Positions 1 to 5,785 of a DNA stretch of 17,107 bases are shown here, piece by piece (within the stretch, counting starts at the first letter, position 1; each line of letters opens with the position of its first letter). The stretch is from SIG452 sp045631485 (lineage in GTDB: Bacteria > Bacillota > Clostridia > UMGS1840). Where the stretch lies: positions 1 through 17,107 of the forward strand of contig JAZQUU010000002.1 in NCBI GenBank assembly GCA_045631485.1, written 5' to 3'. The notes beneath the pieces are model-generated. The model worked only from the letters and a program-made list of their open reading frames with translations, was not told the DNA's origin and did not search any database. A program made the translations under genes and the position numbers.

Positions 1-34
1 AAAGCTGTCACGAAGTGACTGATGAGGTGTGGTG
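1..34. repeat. Edge of a short hairpin-bearing interspersed repeat
   Basis: The first bases contain a small hairpin (GTCAC-GAA-GTGAC, about 7-19) followed by TGATGAGGTGT. Short sequences of this kind are, from memory, common intergenic repeats in Clostridia. The element is cut by the window start, so its true borders cannot be seen and no second full copy is present here. I see no coding potential in it. Confidence 0.3.
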
Positions 35-35
35 A

Positions 36-84
36 AATAAAGAATAAATAATAAAAATGGTGGCACTATGCAGGTGCATAAAAT
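36..84 (+). repeat. Orphan copy of the AT-rich end that flanks the four-helix-bundle gene
   Basis: An AT-rich tract (AATAAAGAATAAATAATAAA...) leads into GGTGGCAC and a small GCAC/GTGC hairpin, then GGTGCATAAAAT. The tract matches 1485-1512 on the same strand with about one difference. It also resembles the reverse complement of 1915-1980, including the GGTGGCAC...GGTGCAT.AAA part that leads into the four-helix-bundle gene. No such gene follows here: an 83-bp inverted-repeat element begins at 85. I infer a remnant of the same cassette. Confidence 0.5.
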
Positions 85-167
85 TGTAGGGGCGGATGCC
101 CACATCCGCCCGTTTCTTCAGCATCACAATTTCCTACAACGGGACGATGTGGGCATCGTCCCCTACA
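85..167. repeat. 83-bp MITE-like element with terminal inverted repeats and two hairpins
   Basis: The element begins TGTAGGGGCGGATGCCCACA and ends with its near-complement (146-167). The 22-nt ends pair with only two mismatches. Each end is also a hairpin by itself: 90-111 has a 9-bp stem GGGCGGATG/CATCCGCCC with loop CCCA, and 141-162 has a 9-bp stem GGGACGATG/CATCGTCCC with loop TGGG. Only about 30 bases lie between the hairpins. No gene is inside. The shape fits a non-autonomous mobile palindrome. Its only coding neighbour is the tRNA-Lys gene on the other side of the repeat patch. Confidence 0.6.
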
Positions 168-168
168 A

Positions 169-230
169 AAAAACGGTTCCCCAAACCGTTTTCTTGACGG
201 TTCGTGCCCTCTCAGTGTTCGAGTCCCTTC
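169..230. repeat. 62-bp direct repeat, copy A
   Basis: This block matches 373-434 with one visible mismatch (T/C in GACGG[T/C]TCG). It contains a small hairpin (AACGGTT/AACCGTT) and ends with GTTCGAGTCCCTTC, which resembles a tRNA T-arm read on the plus strand. The copies are 204 bases apart. Together with the tRNA-Lys tail copies at 276-296 and 487-507 they form a tandem duplication. Confidence 0.7.
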
Positions 231-241
231 GGTGTTTTTTG

Positions 242-277
242 CATAAAAAAAGCACCTTGCTTTCGCAAAGTGCTTTT
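242..277 (-). terminator. Rho-independent terminator-like hairpin downstream of a tRNA-Lys remnant
   Basis: Read on the minus strand, AAAGCACTTTGC and GCAAGGTGCTTT pair around a GAAA loop with one wobble, then run into seven T residues. It lies in the same position relative to the tRNA-tail remnant (276-296) as the real terminator does to the intact tRNA-Lys. It is therefore probably the terminator of a former tRNA copy or of the duplicated 3' flank. Confidence 0.6.
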
Positions 278-296
278 ATGGTGCACCTTCAGGGAC
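276..296 (-). pseudogene. tRNA-Lys 3'-end remnant (21 nt)
   Basis: These 21 bases are identical to 487-507, the CCA end, acceptor 3' strand and start of the T-arm of the intact tRNA-Lys gene plus three flanking bases. The identity stops inside the T-stem, and no anticodon or D-arm follows. On the minus strand a terminator hairpin comes next, as it does after the true tRNA. This is a partial duplication and not a functional tRNA. Confidence 0.65.
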
Positions 297-372
297 ACAG
301 TCGCATTCTGCGCCTTGACTGCTTGACGACCCAAGCCTACGGCTTCGGTACCCGTCTGCGCACCACTCACCT

Positions 373-434
373 AAAAACGGTTCCCCAAACCGTTTTCTTG
401 ACGGCTCGTGCCCTCTCAGTGTTCGAGTCCCTTC
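373..434. repeat. 62-bp direct repeat, copy B
   Basis: This is the second copy of the block at 169-230, with one visible mismatch. It lies just downstream (minus sense) of the tRNA-Lys terminator, as copy A lies downstream of the terminator behind the tRNA remnant. The segment between the copies (about 297-372) shows no gene. It has only a short AAGCC/GGCTT inverted pair near 334-345. Confidence 0.7.
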
Positions 435-444
435 AGGATAATTG

Positions 445-489
445 CAAAAAAAATAAAGCAAATACCCAAAAAGGTATCTGCTTTATTTA
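445..489 (-). terminator. Terminator of tRNA-Lys
   Basis: On the minus strand, immediately after the CCA end, AAATAAAGCAGATACC pairs with GGTATTTGCTTTATTT around a short T-rich loop, followed by a run of T. This is a textbook Rho-independent terminator. It closes a self-contained tRNA transcription unit. Confidence 0.8.
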
Positions 490-565
490 TGGTGCACCTT
501 CAGGGACTCGAACCCGGGACCCACTGATTAAGAGTCAGTTGCTCTACCAACTGAGCTAAAGGTGC
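490..565 (-). tRNA. tRNA-Lys (anticodon CUU), CCA encoded
   Basis: Read on the minus strand the gene begins GCACCTTTAGCTCAG and ends with an encoded CCA, 76 nt in all. The acceptor stem GCACCTT/AAGGTGC is perfect. The D-arm has GCTC/GAGC, and the anticodon stem ACTGA/TCAGT encloses loop CTCTTAA with anticodon CTT, which reads AAG lysine codons. The T-arm carries GGTTCGAGTCC. It has its own promoter and terminator, so it is a single-gene unit. Part of its 3' end is duplicated at 276-296. Confidence 0.96.
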
Positions 566-580
566 ATAAGAACATTTGAT

Positions 581-609
581 ATAATACCATAGTTTTTCTG
601 AAATGTCAA
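581..609 (-). promoter_or_regulatory. Sigma-A promoter of tRNA-Lys
   Basis: On the minus strand there is a perfect -35 TTGACA (609-604), a 17-bp spacer and a -10 TATTAT (586-581). Transcription would start near 574, about nine bases before the mature tRNA. Spacing and consensus fit a strong housekeeping promoter. Confidence 0.8.
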
Positions 610-634
610 GTAATTTTTGGGGAAATATTTCCAA

Positions 635-666
635 TAAAATAAAAATCTCTCCCAAAAGGGAGAGAT
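635..666 (-). terminator. Terminator downstream of the ymdB-type gene
   Basis: On the minus strand a perfect 9-bp stem ATCTCTCCC/GGGAGAGAT with a TTTT loop is followed by TTTTATTTTATT. It starts only a few bases after the stop codon of the phosphodiesterase gene, so it should end that transcript before the tRNA-Lys promoter. Confidence 0.85.
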
Positions 667-670
667 GATA

Positions 671-1450
671 TTATTCCGCTACTTTGATGCGCTCAATATG
701 AGTGCATTTTTTGGTGGTTTCGTCCACGGTGAAGATCACGCCCATCATCACGGGGTCGGTGTCTGCCCAATCGAAACGGGAGCGTTTATGATGCACAATT
801 CTGCCGATGGAAATTTCTTTTTTTAAGCCTAAAACCGAATCGGAGGCGCCTGTCATACCGATATCGGTAATGAAAGCGGTGCCGTTTGGTAAAATCTGTT
901 CATCGGCGGTGGGGGTGTGAGTATGAGTGCCGAACACGCCGGTCACTTTGCCGTCCACATAATAGCCGAAGGCTTTCTTTTCGCTGGTGGCTTCTGCGTG
1001 AAAATCCACAAAAATCAAGTCGGTCTTTTCTTTTAAATATTCTAAGGCTTTATCCATTGCCAAAAAGGGACAGTTTACGGGGGAGAGATAGATTCTGCCC
1101 AAAAGATTCACCACGCCGATGAGAAGTCCTTTGGCATCCAACACGGTGTATCCTTCACCTTCCAAAGAACCGTCATAATTTAAGGGGCGGATAATGCGGT
1201 CGGGATAACGGTCGAAGGCTTTTTCCACATCTTTTTTATTGAAAGCGTGATTGCCCAAGGTGACACAGTCTGCCCCTGCGTTTAAAATGTCTTCGGTGAT
1301 ATTTAAACTGATACCGCTTCCGGGAAGTGCATTTTCGCCGTTTACAATCGTAAAGTCAATTTGATTTTCCTTGATGAAAGTGGGGAGCTTTTTTACCAAA
1401 AATTCTACGCCGCAATCTCCCACAACATCGCCGATTGCCAAGATTTTCAT
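671..1450 (-). CDS. ymdB: YmdB-family metallophosphoesterase (TIGR00282)
   Basis: The 259-aa product is a cytoplasmic calcineurin-like phosphoesterase. In Bacillus subtilis, YmdB acts on 2',3'- or 3',5'-cyclic nucleotides and affects biofilm and sporulation decisions. All expected metal ligands are visible: Asp8 in GDVVG, Glu39-Asn40 in NGEN, Asn67-His68 in GNH, the His of DFHAEATSEK, and the two His of GTHTHT; TDIGMTG follows. Length matches the family (about 260 aa). The ATG start has an AGAAAGG site 13 bases upstream. It ends at a clear terminator (666-635). The usual neighbour rny is not present here; instead the four-helix-bundle gene lies upstream. The family assignment is firm, but the substrate and role in this organism are inferred. 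Confidence 0.93.
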   Translation of the reverse strand: MKILAIGDVVGDCGVEFLVKKLPTFIKENQIDFTIVNGENALPGSGISLNITEDILNAGADCVTLGNHAFNKKDVEKAFDRYPDRIIRPLNYDGSLEGEGYTVLDAKGLLIGVVNLLGRIYLSPVNCPFLAMDKALEYLKEKTDLIFVDFHAEATSEKKAFGYYVDGKVTGVFGTHTHTPTADEQILPNGTAFITDIGMTGASDSVLGLKKEISIGRIVHHKRSRFDWADTDPVMMGVIFTVDETTKKCTHIERIKVAE

Positions 1451-1484
1451 AGTGGTTTTAACCTTTCTGAGAAAAATAATAAAT

Positions 1485-1512
1485 AATAAAGAATAAATAA
1501 TAAAAAAGGTGG
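1485..1512 (+). repeat. AT-rich repeat, left end of a possible cassette
   Basis: This tract (AATAAAGAATAAATAATAAA then AAAAGGTGG) matches 36-63 on the same strand with one difference. It is repeated in inverted orientation at 1934-1980. The inverted pair brackets the four-helix-bundle gene, with the GGTGG motifs facing inward. Confidence 0.55.
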
Positions 1513-1530
1513 TTTTCCCGTTGGGAAAAC
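1503..1530 (-). terminator. Hairpin after the four-helix-bundle gene, possible terminator
   Basis: On the minus strand a perfect 8-bp stem GTTTTCCC/GGGAAAAC with loop AAC lies 16 bases after the stop codon. It is followed by CACC and six T. The four-base gap between stem and T-run makes it a weaker terminator than the others nearby. Its core TTTCCCGTTGGGAAA recurs exactly in the rpmH leader (14034-14048). Confidence 0.5.
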
Positions 1531-1545
1531 ATTGAAAAAGTTTTG

Positions 1546-1902
1546 TTACGAATTGCCTTTGGAAGTGTTTAGTGTTGCGATTAAAATTTTTTTAATTGCC
1601 AAACAATCTTCCAATAATGAATTACCCTCTTGTTCAGTTATGTAACCGGATAAAACTAAGAGCCGTATCCAATATTCTGTTTCGGCAGTTTCTTTTAGGG
1701 AAATTTGTAATTTAGAAATAAAGTCTGCCTTGCTGATGCCGTATATCGCTTCGTTTGCATTTGCTCCGATAGAGGTTGCACTTCTTGCAATTTGCTTGGA
1801 AATGATAGTTTCTTTTTTCTCATTTTGCAAATACTGATGCAGCTTAATAATTCTGGTTGCAAAATGGAGTGATTTTTCCAATAATGGATTTTCGGTCGGC
1901 AT
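1546..1902 (-). CDS. Four-helix-bundle protein (23S rRNA-intervening-sequence / Avd-like, TIGR02436)
   Basis: From the ATG at 1902 the product has 118 aa. A GTG at 1911 is in frame, but the AAGGAAG site lies exactly eight bases before the ATG and overlaps the GTG, so ATG is preferred. Hallmarks of the family are clear: IIKLHQYL near the N-terminus, then ISKQIARSATSIGANANEA, SKADFISKLQISLKE and ETEYWIRLL. Members form small all-helical pentamers. They occur as genes inside 23S rRNA intervening sequences, in many free chromosomal copies, and as the Avd accessory factor of diversity-generating retroelements. The role of free copies is unknown. Here there is no rRNA or reverse transcriptase nearby. 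The gene is bracketed by inverted AT-rich repeats (1485-1512 and 1934-1980), which suggests a mobile cassette. Confidence 0.88.
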   Translation of the reverse strand: MPTENPLLEKSLHFATRIIKLHQYLQNEKKETIISKQIARSATSIGANANEAIYGISKADFISKLQISLKETAETEYWIRLLVLSGYITEQEGNSLLEDCLAIKKILIATLNTSKGNS

Positions 1903-1924
1903 CAACAACACTTCCTTTTTTCAT

Positions 1925-1980
1925 GCACCGTAAGGTGCCACCGATTTTATTCTTTCTTATTTCTTATTTATTCTTTATTC
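1925..1980 (-). repeat. AT-rich repeat and hairpin, right end of the possible cassette
   Basis: Read on the minus strand this runs GAATAAAGAATAAATAAG... through further A/T/G repeats to GGTGGCACC, then a GCACC-TTAC-GGTGC hairpin (1938-1925). The Shine-Dalgarno and start of the four-helix-bundle gene follow. It is an inverted counterpart of 1485-1512 and an extended match of 36-84. It doubles as the 5' leader of the gene. Confidence 0.55.
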
Positions 1981-2002
1981 TTTTGCCGCCAAAAGACGGC
2001 TT

Positions 2003-3802
2003 TTATTCTTCCGCTTTGATTAAGGGAGTGTAGTATTTTGCCAAAAAGTCGTTGTAAATTCTGGAATAAGCTTCGCTTTGACGGATGCTTTCCACTTCCA
2101 GATATTCGTGAGAGTTAAACAGTTTTTCTTCGGAGTGAATCTGAATGATTGCCACACCCACGTTGGAACAATGGTCTGCCACACGTTCTAAGTTGTTGAC
2201 AACTTCCAAATATGCGATGCCGGATTCTGTGGTGCATTTTTTCTTGGCAAGGCGTCCCATGTGTTTTCTGCGGAAGGTGGATTTAAATAAGTCGATCACC
2301 TGTTCTTTGGGTTCAATCTGAGAGGCAATTGCCAGGTCGTTGGTGCGGATTGCTTCCAGAGTGGTGTCAAGCAGGTCGGAAACCGCGGCAAACATATTGT
2401 GCAGCTCTTTCATACCGCCTTTGGACAGCTTCTGGTCGTCCTCCATCATCATTTTTGCAATGTCGCTCATATTGCTTGCGTGGTCGGAAATACGTTCAAT
2501 ATCGGATACCATACTGATGTATGCCATAGTCTGTCTGTTTTCGGATTCGGACAAGGTTTTGTCGGTGATTTTACCGAGGTAGGAGGACAGTTCGCTTTCC
2601 ATGGTATCCACATTTTTTTCAATCATTTTGATTTCGGTCATAGCATCTGCGTTCTTATCCAAAATTGCAGTTTGGGATAACACAATGTTTTTCTTTGCTA
2701 ATTCCAACATGGAGATTACCACATTTTTACTCTGCCCGATAGCAATAGCGGGGGAGTGCAGAAATCGTTCGTCCAGCATACGGGAAGGCTTGTCTTCGTT
2801 GGCGTCTTGAGTGCCCTTTCCGCCGACCAGTTTTACCAGAAGGCCTGCAAAAGGAAGCAGGAGAACGGTAGTGGTTACGTTAAAGATGGTATGAAAATCC
2901 GCAATGGAACCGGAGTTTACGTTGCCGTTCATTAAGCTATTCCAACCGGGTATCACATAGGGACAAATAAAGAAGATTGCCACACAGAACAGAGCGGTTC
3001 CGATAACATTGAAGGTTAAGTGCAATACGCTGGCTTTTTTCGCGGTTTTGGTGGCACCCATAGAGGATAAAATTGCGGTAACACAGGTACCGATGTTCTG
3101 CCCCAAAATAATGGGAATTGCACCGCCTAAGGTAATAGCACCGGTGGATGCAACTGCCTGCAGAATCCCAACAGATGCGGAGGAAGACTGAATGATTGCA
3201 GTTACCACGGTACCGATTAAAATACCAAGCAAAGGAATGTTGGCACAATATGCAAAGAGTGTTTCGAATACGGTTTTATCCATACCGTTTAACCCGTCTG
3301 ACATAAACATCATTCCGGCAAAGATTAAAGACAGACCGATGAAAATTCCGCCTGCTTCTTTTTTTGTTTTGCTTTTTGCAAGATAGATTAACATCATCCC
3401 CAGGATAATTAACACAAACATTAAGTTGTCCGGTTTGAAGAATTTTAAAAAGAAGTTATCCGAGGAAACGTCATTTAAACGCAGGATATGTGCGGTGATG
3501 GTGGTACCGATGTTGGCACCCATAATCACGCCCGATGCTTGTTTTAGGGTCATAATTCCTGCAGATACGAAACCAACCACCATAACCGTGGTTGCAGAGG
3601 ATGACTGAATGACGGCAGTAACCAAAGCACCTACAAGAACCCCTTTAATCAGGTTTCCTGTTAAGGATTCGACGATTTTCTGCATTTTCATACCTGCAGC
3701 TTTTTCCAGACTGTCACCCATCAGGTTCATACCGAATAAGAACAGACAAAGTCCTCCGATAACCTGAATGGCGATGGTTACATACAATCCGATGTTGTCC
3801 AT
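2003..3802 (-). CDS. Na+/phosphate cotransporter with PhoU-like C-terminal domain (NptA/PNaS family)
   Basis: The 599-aa product should import inorganic phosphate with sodium. The first ~330 residues hold two Na/Pi-cotransporter repeats, each with the signature QSSSA (residues 66-70 and 205-209) and a following MGANIGTT or LGQNIGTC loop, plus about eight to nine hydrophobic segments. Residues ~345-599 are soluble and helical, with repeated acidic/hydrophobic heptads like PhoU, probably a regulatory domain. Length is typical of the bacterial two-domain form. The ATG at 3802 is the only plausible start, because an in-frame TAA lies 9 codons upstream. No Shine-Dalgarno sits at the normal distance; a strong GAAAGGA lies ~40 bases upstream, beyond a perfect hairpin. 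It is divergent from uppS. A weak GCCGTC/GGCGGC hairpin lies at the stop codon. Confidence 0.93.
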   Translation of the reverse strand: MDNIGLYVTIAIQVIGGLCLFLFGMNLMGDSLEKAAGMKMQKIVESLTGNLIKGVLVGALVTAVIQSSSATTVMVVGFVSAGIMTLKQASGVIMGANIGTTITAHILRLNDVSSDNFFLKFFKPDNLMFVLIILGMMLIYLAKSKTKKEAGGIFIGLSLIFAGMMFMSDGLNGMDKTVFETLFAYCANIPLLGILIGTVVTAIIQSSSASVGILQAVASTGAITLGGAIPIILGQNIGTCVTAILSSMGATKTAKKASVLHLTFNVIGTALFCVAIFFICPYVIPGWNSLMNGNVNSGSIADFHTIFNVTTTVLLLPFAGLLVKLVGGKGTQDANEDKPSRMLDERFLHSPAIAIGQSKNVVISMLELAKKNIVLSQTAILDKNADAMTEIKMIEKNVDTMESELSSYLGKITDKTLSESENRQTMAYISMVSDIERISDHASNMSDIAKMMMEDDQKLSKGGMKELHNMFAAVSDLLDTTLEAIRTNDLAIASQIEPKEQVIDLFKSTFRRKHMGRLAKKKCTTESGIAYLEVVNNLERVADHCSNVGVAIIQIHSEEKLFNSHEYLEVESIRQSEAYSRIYNDFLAKYYTPLIKAEE

Positions 3803-3814
3803 AGTGTTTTGCTT

Positions 3815-3850
3815 GTTGCATTTTCTTTAAAATGCAACTTTTCCTTTCTC
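3815..3850 (-). promoter_or_regulatory. Hairpin between the Shine-Dalgarno and start of the Na+/Pi cotransporter gene
   Basis: A perfect 10-bp stem GTTGCATTTT/AAAATGCAAC with a four-base loop (3838-3815, minus sense) sits between the sequence GAGAAAGGAAAA (about 3850-3839) and the ATG at 3802. If the hairpin forms, it brings the ribosome site nearer to the start; if not, the site is too far. Translation control is an inference. Confidence 0.45.
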
Positions 3851-3914
3851 GAATTTTTTGGATATATAAATTTTTTTGTTTTCTGGAATAGGGGAATGAT
3901 TTTTCGTTGTTGAT

Positions 3915-3940
3915 ATTATAATGTATATGTGAAATGTGAA
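3915..3940 (-). promoter_or_regulatory. Possible proximal promoter and TTCACAT repeat for the Na+/Pi cotransporter
   Basis: On the minus strand a TATAAT (3920-3915) is preceded by a tandem TTCACAT-TTCACAT (3940-3927) in place of a good -35 box. A weak -35 with an adjacent repeat suggests an activated promoter, but the 7-base period does not match the 11-base spacing of known Pho boxes. The rest of the 3803-4182 gap is AT-rich with no gene visible. Confidence 0.35.
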
Positions 3941-3977
3941 GAATTTTTTCGTATTTTTTCGCACATTTATCAATTGT

Positions 3978-4006
3978 ATTATGGCATAGTACATTTAAAT
4001 TTGCAA
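3978..4006 (-). promoter_or_regulatory. Likely sigma-A promoter of the Na+/Pi cotransporter gene
   Basis: On the minus strand there is a -35 TTGCAA (4006-4001), a 17-bp spacer, and an extended -10 TGCCATAAT whose hexamer is at 3983-3978. This gives a leader of about 170 bases that includes the 3815-3838 hairpin. Confidence 0.5.
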
Positions 4007-4106
4007 GTATTTTATTCGAAAAAATTTCAAAAACCAAAAATTTCGTAAAAAAGAATAAAAAAAATAAAAATATTTCAAAAAAACTATTTATTTTTCTGAT
4101 AGAATA

Positions 4107-4115
4107 TGCTATAAT
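4107..4115 (+). promoter_or_regulatory. Extended -10 promoter of the uppS operon
   Basis: TGCTATAAT is a perfect extended -10 element. The -35 region 17 bases upstream (about 4087-4092, TTTATT) is weak, which is usual for extended -10 promoters. It would give a ~60-base leader before uppS, and it is the only clear promoter before the long plus-strand gene run. Confidence 0.6.
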
Positions 4116-4191
4116 AACTTGATAAAATGTGTCAGTATGTCAATTTGGCGGTTAAAATATCAAAAATGCGAGAATAAAAGAGGTGAGCGGA

Positions 4192-4956
4192 TTGTTCGGA
4201 CTTGGCAAAAAAAAGAAAATGAGAACACAGTTGGACCCGGCTAATATTCCCCAACATATTGCCATTATTATGGATGGTAACGGCAGATGGGCGAAGAAGA
4301 GAGGGTTACCTCGCACGGCAGGTCATGCGGCAGGTGCGGATAATTTGGTGAAAATTGCCCGTCACGCTTATGATTTGGGTGTAAAATGCCTCACGGTGTA
4401 TGCTTTTTCCACCGAAAACTGGAAACGCCCCGAAGAAGAAGTTACCAATCTGATGAATCTTTGCATGAAGCGTTTGCCTCAGATTGTGGATTTAATGGAG
4501 CACAGACGTGTGGCGGTTCGTTTTTTGGGGGATCGTTCCCGTCTGCCAAAGCCTTTGGTTCAAATGATTGAGGAAGAAGAAAAACGCACCGAGCCTTATG
4601 CCGAAACCGGTTGTTACTTAAATATCGCATTAAACTATGGCGGACGAGATGAAATTATTCACGCCATTTCCCAAATCAGCGAGAAAGTGAGAGCAGGGGA
4701 GTTGTCTTCTCGGGATATTACGGAAGAAATCGTTTCTTCTCATTTATACACGGCCCATTGTCCCGACCCGGATTTGGTGCTTCGTCCCTCGGGAGAAATC
4801 AGAATTTCCAATTTTCTCCTTTGGCAATCTGCATACAGTGAATTTTATTATGACCATATTTTGTGGCCCGATTTTTCTCCCGAACATCTGGAAGAAGCCA
4901 TTCTTACCTATCAGGGCAGAAGCCGTCGGTTCGGCGGAGTAGTTCCCGCAAAATAG
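4192..4956 (+). CDS. uppS: Isoprenyl (undecaprenyl) diphosphate synthase
   Basis: This cis-prenyltransferase condenses isopentenyl-PP onto farnesyl-PP to make undecaprenyl-PP, the lipid carrier for peptidoglycan. The catalytic Asp28 lies in IIMDGNGRWAKKRG; YAFSTENWKRP follows, and near the C-terminus LVLRPSGEIRISNFLLWQ and SEFYY provide the diphosphate-binding Arg and dimer contacts. The product has 254 aa from TTG at 4192, close to the family's ~250. An in-frame GTG at 4183 exists, but the AGAGGTGA site is five bases before the TTG and overlaps the GTG, so I prefer TTG. It opens the operon and is followed 16 bases later by cdsA. The upstream partners pyrH and frr, common elsewhere, are not here. 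Confidence 0.96.
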   Translation: MFGLGKKKKMRTQLDPANIPQHIAIIMDGNGRWAKKRGLPRTAGHAAGADNLVKIARHAYDLGVKCLTVYAFSTENWKRPEEEVTNLMNLCMKRLPQIVDLMEHRRVAVRFLGDRSRLPKPLVQMIEEEEKRTEPYAETGCYLNIALNYGGRDEIIHAISQISEKVRAGELSSRDITEEIVSSHLYTAHCPDPDLVLRPSGEIRISNFLLWQSAYSEFYYDHILWPDFSPEHLEEAILTYQGRSRRFGGVVPAK

Positions 4957-4972
4957 AAAGGAAGCAAAAATT

Positions 4973-5785
4973 ATGTTGACAAGAATTATCAGCGCCGTAG
5001 TTGCCGCCGCAGTTCTCATAGCGGTGATGCAGTTGGATGCACTTGTGATTACGGTATGTGCAGTTGTGTTGGCACTTTGGTGTTTGGTGGAAGCATACAG
5101 CGTGTTTTCCTATCAGAAAAATCCTCTTTTTATGGCAATCGGTGTCATTGCGTGTCTGGGAATGCCTTTTTATTCGTTATGGTCCATTCAGCAGGTAACG
5201 GGATTTGCCTTTCTGTTGTTTTTGGTAATGGTAATCGCTATGGTGGCACGGCCTAAGAAAATCGGATTTTCCGACCTTGCCAATATGAGTTTAATGACCG
5301 TTTTGATTCCTCTTTCTTTTGCGCTTTTGATTTCTCTTAGAAAACAGCCTCAGATTGGTCATCATTATGTTTGGCTTTCCTGCATCGGTGCCTTTTGCAC
5401 GGATACGGGTGCATACTTTATGGGGGTTGCCCTAAAAGGCCCCAAACTTTGTCCCGATTTAAGTCCCAAGAAGACCATCTCCGGTTGTATCGGCGGATTT
5501 TTGGGGGCGTTACTCGGATTTTTTGTGTATGCGATGATTCTGCAGTTTGGCTACGGCATCAGTGTCAATCCGTTTACCTATTATCCCCTGGCGCTTCTTT
5601 GCGGATTGGTTGCCCAATTGGGGGATTTGACTGCATCCTCCATCAAACGAAGCAGAAATGTGAAAGATTTCGGGAATGTGATTCCCGGCCACGGCGGATT
5701 TTTAGACCGTGTGGATAGCTTGATGTTTGTTGGACCTATGGTATATATTTATGTGATTACCTTTGGATTGCAGGTGATTTTATAA
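4973..5785 (+). CDS. cdsA: Phosphatidate cytidylyltransferase (CDP-diglyceride synthase)
   Basis: The 270-aa integral membrane enzyme makes CDP-diacylglycerol from phosphatidate and CTP, the branch point of phospholipid synthesis. The C-terminal family signature is complete: SSIKRSRNVKDFGNVIPGHG then GFLDRVDSL, with the metal-binding acidic residues. The rest is about seven to eight hydrophobic helices, the first starting at the N-terminus. The ATG has a GAAAGGAAG site about eight bases upstream. The stop TAA overlaps the ATG of dxr (TAATG), so translational coupling is likely. Confidence 0.95.
   Translation: MLTRIISAVVAAAVLIAVMQLDALVITVCAVVLALWCLVEAYSVFSYQKNPLFMAIGVIACLGMPFYSLWSIQQVTGFAFLLFLVMVIAMVARPKKIGFSDLANMSLMTVLIPLSFALLISLRKQPQIGHHYVWLSCIGAFCTDTGAYFMGVALKGPKLCPDLSPKKTISGCIGGFLGALLGFFVYAMILQFGYGISVNPFTYYPLALLCGLVAQLGDLTASSIKRSRNVKDFGNVIPGHGGFLDRVDSLMFVGPMVYIYVITFGLQVIL

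Noticed and set aside
276..461. 61-aa minus-strand ORF
   Set aside because: It is composed of the 62-bp repeat and tRNA-tail remnant (EGTRTLRG), has no ribosome site and no family resemblance.
1..490. CRISPR array
   Set aside because: Repeats are only two-copy, of different lengths and not regularly spaced, with no cas genes in the window.
68..559. 163-aa plus-strand ORF
   Set aside because: It runs through the repeat patch and antisense across the tRNA-Lys gene. Its end (SGTRTRDPLIKSQLLYQLS) is the well-known false translation of a tRNA complement, and no ribosome site precedes it.
1546..1902. Diversity-generating retroelement, because the small protein resembles Avd
   Set aside because: No reverse transcriptase, template repeat or variable repeat is present nearby.
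3714..4037. 107-aa minus-strand ORF over the Na+/Pi transporter start
   Set aside because: It overlaps the 5' end of the transporter out of frame and spans promoter and leader hairpin; composition is that of AT-rich noncoding DNA.
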